NCBI GenBank assembly: GCA_038373865.1
Contig: JAXGGA010000020.1
Span: 248,001 to 312,000 of the forward strand
From: Uloborus plumipes
Taxonomy: Eukaryota; Arthropoda; Arachnida; Araneae; Uloboridae
Direction: 5' to 3'
Length of the DNA: 64,000 nt
Shown: positions 60,001 through 64,000 of the stretch, in pieces
Layout of the letters: each line of letters starts with the position of its first letter
How positions within the stretch are numbered: position 1 is the first letter of the stretch
Translations under genes and position numbers: made by a program
The notes under the pieces: generated by a model
The model's input: the letters and a program-made list of their open reading frames with translations, nothing else
Told to the model about the DNA's origin: nothing
Database searches by the model: none

Positions 60001-61914
60001 TGATTACCCCATAAAAAGGGTAAATCACCCCCTTGGGGACATTCGAATGCAACCCCAAAGATAGGTGCACAAAAATAAGCCAAAAGAAAAAATAAGAAAA
60101 ATTTTGTTGCTCACAGAAACCAACAGAAATCTTACCAAAGTTTAAAAGAAGAAGAAAGTTTTCTTTCCTAACTTCAAAAACAAAATAATACATTTTCCGA
60201 AATGACATACTTTAGAAAGAACGTTGCAATATCGCAATAAGATAGAAGTAAATATACTGAAATAGAATTGAATGCCAAATTGTAAAAAAGTCGCCAAAAA
60301 ATAATTTTTAATATTGTCTTTCATTATTTATTAAATGCAATTATTGCTGCAAATTACAGTCCAACAATAAATAATCACATTGCAAAAGTATATTTGGAGC
60401 AATTTTTTCTTTTAAACTCAACTGATCCTAAAAATTTTAAGTATTAGTCATAGAAATTTCGTGCATTATTCTTCACAATGATAATAAAAACAATAAACAT
60501 CGACAAAGATCAACCAGCAAACGATAAATTAAAAGCTAAATTCGTTCACTCAAGCCATTTGCTGCAATTTATATTGAAATAAATTAATAATGAAGTAAAA
60601 TATGTTTTGCAGACGATAAATTTAGAATGGTATCCTGTATTTTAAGGAAAGGACTCGATTTCTCATTTGATTGACAGGTGCCATCTTATCACGGTTTTTA
60701 ATATTTCATTTGACTAATTTTAATAAGGCTTGGAGTTTGGATTGTTACAAAAACAAATACATTTTTAAAATTATTAAGGGAAAAAGAACGAAATAAAAAC
60801 GTAACCATGGTAACAACATGAAAAGTTGATTTCCGTTGATAAAATAATTCATTTCATCTCTATTTTCAAACAAATTTTATTCGCGAGCAAAGCCATTTTA
60901 GAATCGTTTGGCTTGCTTTACTGAAGGTAAGCCTTGAATTTCGGGATTCTAAAAACAATTGTTACAGCTCTCCTGATGATCGTAGAAACTTCGAAGAAAC
61001 GTCATTTTGTGCAGAAAATTTCAAGCTTTCGAATGACATAAGACTAAAATCTATTTTTTTTTCTGTTTTCATTGCACATTACTTCAATAAACATCATTTA
61101 AAAACTAAGACGTATTGGGTTGTTTGGATAGAGTATCTTAGTTAAAATGAAAAGAAAATAGGTTCGAATAGGGGCAGAACACTATATTTTATTTGTTTTT
61201 TTTTTCTTCAGCAAAATTCTTATCCAACTTTTCATTAATGAGCAATTTAAACTCATTTTAGGAGTCCAAGCTATAGTTATGCTGCTGTTAAAATAAGAAA
61301 ATAAAACATTGATTTTTACACTGTAAATTGAAGTTTATTTTTTTAAAAATACTTTAACGAAAGAGGCCTGTAATTTATAATTTACTTCTTTGCTTTATTA
61401 CTCATTGCTGTAGTCTATGGCCGATAGATATATTATCGTATTCGATAAATATCGAATGGGATATTCACTATAAGCATTTTATTGTTTTTTCCCATTTTTT
61501 TTTTTTTTTTTACATAGGTAAATCGCAGTACATTTTTTTTAGAAATACTTCAACAAAATAGAGGTATCGTTTTCAATATATTTTGTTATTTTATTACACA
61601 TTGCGTTAATGTATAGCATCTCAGGATGGATGACCATTCGCTGAGCTGAGCAAAGCGACGTGCAAATAGCATGAAACTCGTCGGCTCCGTTACCCAATTG
61701 CGGTGGCACATGAAAGACTTGATGCAATATCGGGGGATAGAACTAGGTCTGCAAAAAGGATAAAGCTTCATATGCAGTCACATTAGAAAGAAACTTCCCC
61801 CTTTTTCAGACATATGTCGTTTTTGATTGAAGTATTTTTTTTTTTTTTTGAAACTGAATTCTGTTCCAAATTACCATGAATGTAAAATCTACACTCATTA
61901 CAGGCTTCTGAACC
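60001..61914. other. Mostly AT-rich non-coding stretch
   Basis: No supported gene. A less AT-rich patch at about 61600-61760 has two overlapping minus-strand frames, discussed as a finding. Confidence 0.45.
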
Positions 61915-62077
61915 CAGGTCCGTCATTTAGGGGGGCAGGAGGGGGTCAATTGCCCCCCCCTGACTTTTAGAAATCAATGTATTGGCAAAAAGTGGGCGTG
62001 GTTTTTGCCCCTTTTTGGTAAATTTTACATTGTGTATGCACCATCCCCCCCTGGAAAAATTCGAAATGACGTCTCTG
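61915..62077. mobile_element. Short MITE candidate
   Basis: The left end CAGGTCCGTCATTTAGGGGG and the right end read inversely as CAGAGACGTCATTTCGAA share CAG...CGTCATTT, and G-runs lie inside both ends. It is about 163 bp. No target duplication was confirmed. Confidence 0.5.
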
Positions 62078-64000
62078 ATTATACTGAAAAAACAATATTA
62101 ATTTTTCACAGTGTAGAGTCAAAATGTGTATTATCTGGGTTTTATTTATTAATTTACGACGTATTTATAATACGAGAAGACTTTAGACCTGGAAAGATCC
62201 AATACATAGCAGCACCAGCCGGGCTAGTTCAAACGTTTCAAGGTACAACGTTATCAAGGTACAACAGTCTCCCCTACACTGTTTTATTCTGTTTCAAATT
62301 TACGTTCAGTTTACATGATATTACGTATTTCAGAGAGGGTATAAACCAGAATATTAGTGAGACATATTTCACCATTTTTTGCCAGATTTCCGCACTAATT
62401 TCCCACTGATTTTCCATTTTTCTTCTCATATCATGGCATTTATCACGATCTGTCGGAATGAAAATGAGTATAAATGTGAAACTTTGCAAATAGCCTTTTT
62501 GAAATATAGTAGCACCTTTAAGCGCATTGTACGACCTGAATGGAGCGTATGTTGCATACAAATATATATACTAACAGTTTTCTGCATTTTTCAAATTAAA
62601 AGTGAGAGACGGTACCAAACTATATGCAAAGCTGCTACCAGAAATGTTTTGGTAGTTTAATTTGAATGACCGAATAGCAAAATTGTATTAAAATATTGAA
62701 GCAATATGCATTTAAATGTTTCGTATTCAGGAGTCGTAAGTTTTATATCTAAAAATAATATAGAGAAAAAATAAAAGTAGTATTGCGCATATTTTGAATT
62801 TTTTGTTTAAATCATTTCGGTTTAAAACTCAAAACGAGATCCAATATCTTATCACCGTTCGTTTTGAAAATGTTTCCAACCTAAACGGGAGTAAAATGAA
62901 GAATTTGTCTTCGATGGGAAAAAAGGAGTACAAAATAGGAAAAGGATTTTAAAGTCGTACACGGCTCAGCAAACATATTTGTTTTCCAGAAAAGACGATA
63001 ACATATCAAAGGTACATAAACGGGGAAAAGCGCATACGAAACCCGTCCAAAATGGTTTCACAAATAACATTCTATCGGCGCCTTAAACTGAAGTGAAAGA
63101 AAATATAAAATCGTCTTTTAGAAAGAACAGAAACGAAAATCACAAACTATAAGCGAAATAAACACAGATCTTCCCTTGTATCATCTATGTATTCTATCCA
63201 TCAATGTCTGACGAGCACTCTTTTTGCAAAAGATTTCCTTTGAATTATGTCACGTTATACCACGTGAGTTTTAGGCCGGAGAAAGTACAGCACTGTAAGG
63301 AGACATAAAATACTGTTTTGTATGTTTATGTCTCTTACGTGAATATCTTTCACTACTCTTGCTGTTGCTAAACAAAAACCACCGCATTCAGAAGATGCCC
63401 TCATGCAAACATTGATATTTTCTTCGTGCAAAAATAATGCTTCATCTATTGGTTAAAAGAACTGATTTATAAGAGCATCGATTAAAAATGAGCGTAAAAG
63501 ACAATATTTTGTTTAGTAATGCTGATTTATGTTTAAATGGGATCAACACGTAATCTAAGGTTGATTTCTTAATTTGATTATTTAACATTCAAGCAGTTTA
63601 TCTGTTGCTTTAATAGCTTGGGATTAAGTGTTTTACTGTCAGTAGACACTTGAAATTCGAAAATGAAAATTCGTGTAAAGGAATAATTATGAAATAAAAG
63701 TCAATAATTATTTAACAAAAGTGCAAAAAAAAAAAAACACTATTTAGGCTATGAAGATAAAAAGTCACCTATGCAACGTAATCCATAAAAAAAAGAAAAG
63801 AAAGAAAACTTGATTTTTGTTAAACTTGTAAAATAGGAAAACTGTGTTGAGAGTGTAGTACACTCTATTAGTGTGTAAATGTTAAGATTATTTAAGTAAT
63901 ACTCTCTATGTGTAAGTTTTTAAAACATCTCTAGTTTTCTTGCGTCTTAGATCTCCATGATTGCTTTATGATAATCAGCATCGTGCTGATCATTATCAGT
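62078..64000. other. Non-coding stretch to the window end
   Basis: A 134-residue plus-strand frame at 62005-62409 begins inside the MITE candidate and matches no family I know, so I do not call it a gene. A GCCGGGCTAGTT word near 62218 is reminiscent of the repeat at 59488. An imperfect hairpin is at 63969-63998. Confidence 0.4.

Noticed and set aside
59810..60208. 132-residue minus-strand open frame
   Set aside because: It spans a cluster of short palindromic repeats and low-complexity Phe-rich sequence and resembles no protein family I know.
62005..62409. 134-residue plus-strand open frame
   Set aside because: It begins inside a MITE candidate; there is no recognisable domain, and its hydrophobic, AT-driven composition suits chance.
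63969..63998. Inverted repeat at the window edge as a transposon end
   Set aside because: It is imperfect and short, and the window ends there, so no partner can be seen.

Overview
The window is AT-rich eukaryotic sequence with no host protein-coding gene that I can support. It is most consistent with intergenic or intronic sequence of an arthropod, and an arachnid such as a spider is a reasonable guess. That placement rests on the mixture of mariner, Tc1, piggyBac, hAT and pogo/Tigger-type DNA transposons, on tRNA-like repeats, on long (TA)n microsatellites and on the low GC. No single sequence proves the species. Long open frames are rare. The only reading frames with recognisable protein signatures are broken transposases.

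Layout. 1-2.5 kb is AT-rich with one GC-richer block. 2.5-4.4 kb holds a MITE with perfect 36-bp terminal inverted repeats, two tRNA-like sequences, and a hAT-type element with a perfect 8-bp target duplication that splits one of the tRNA-like sequences. 4.5-8.3 kb holds two (TA)n tracts and two GC-richer islands. 8.3-11.3 kb holds two copies of a repeat built on the motif ACTGTAAAA, plus a pogo/Tigger-like element with an internally deleted mariner nested inside it. 12.8-13.8 kb is a piggyBac remnant with part of the transposase N-terminus. 16-23.7 kb holds further MITE copies, a tRNA-derived SINE candidate and a diverged pair of duplicated non-coding blocks. 26-29 kb is a 2.26-kb piggyBac with TTAA flanks, inserted into the second unit of a local tandem duplication, so the first unit preserves a proxy for the empty site. 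31.0-32.5 kb is a third piggyBac-like element. 35.4-37.0 kb carries exact palindromes and a 105-bp-arm inverted repeat. 41-43.5 kb holds another large inverted repeat, a two-copy interspersed family with a tRNA-like part, and a locally duplicated LTR-like block. 46-47.9 kb is a MITE followed by a decayed Tc1-like transposon. 51.7-54.2 kb is a three-unit tandem array of GC-richer sequence, each unit keeping the CRE-type site TGACGTCA; the first unit is interrupted by a 176-bp MITE. 56-62 kb holds more MITE candidates and simple repeats.

How the parts relate. The dominant theme is layered transposon insertion: hAT into a tRNA-like sequence, mariner into a pogo-like element, piggyBac into a tandem duplicate, and a MITE into one unit of a triplicated block. 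No intact autonomous element is visible. The best candidate for something functional and undescribed is the triplicated block at 51.7-54.2 kb, which looks more like a repeated regulatory element or satellite-like unit than a transposon. Other GC-richer islands (about 1.84, 4.85, 7.75, 20.7, 25.7, 29.5, 33.1 and 39.1 kb) are candidate conserved non-coding elements, but conservation could not be tested here.
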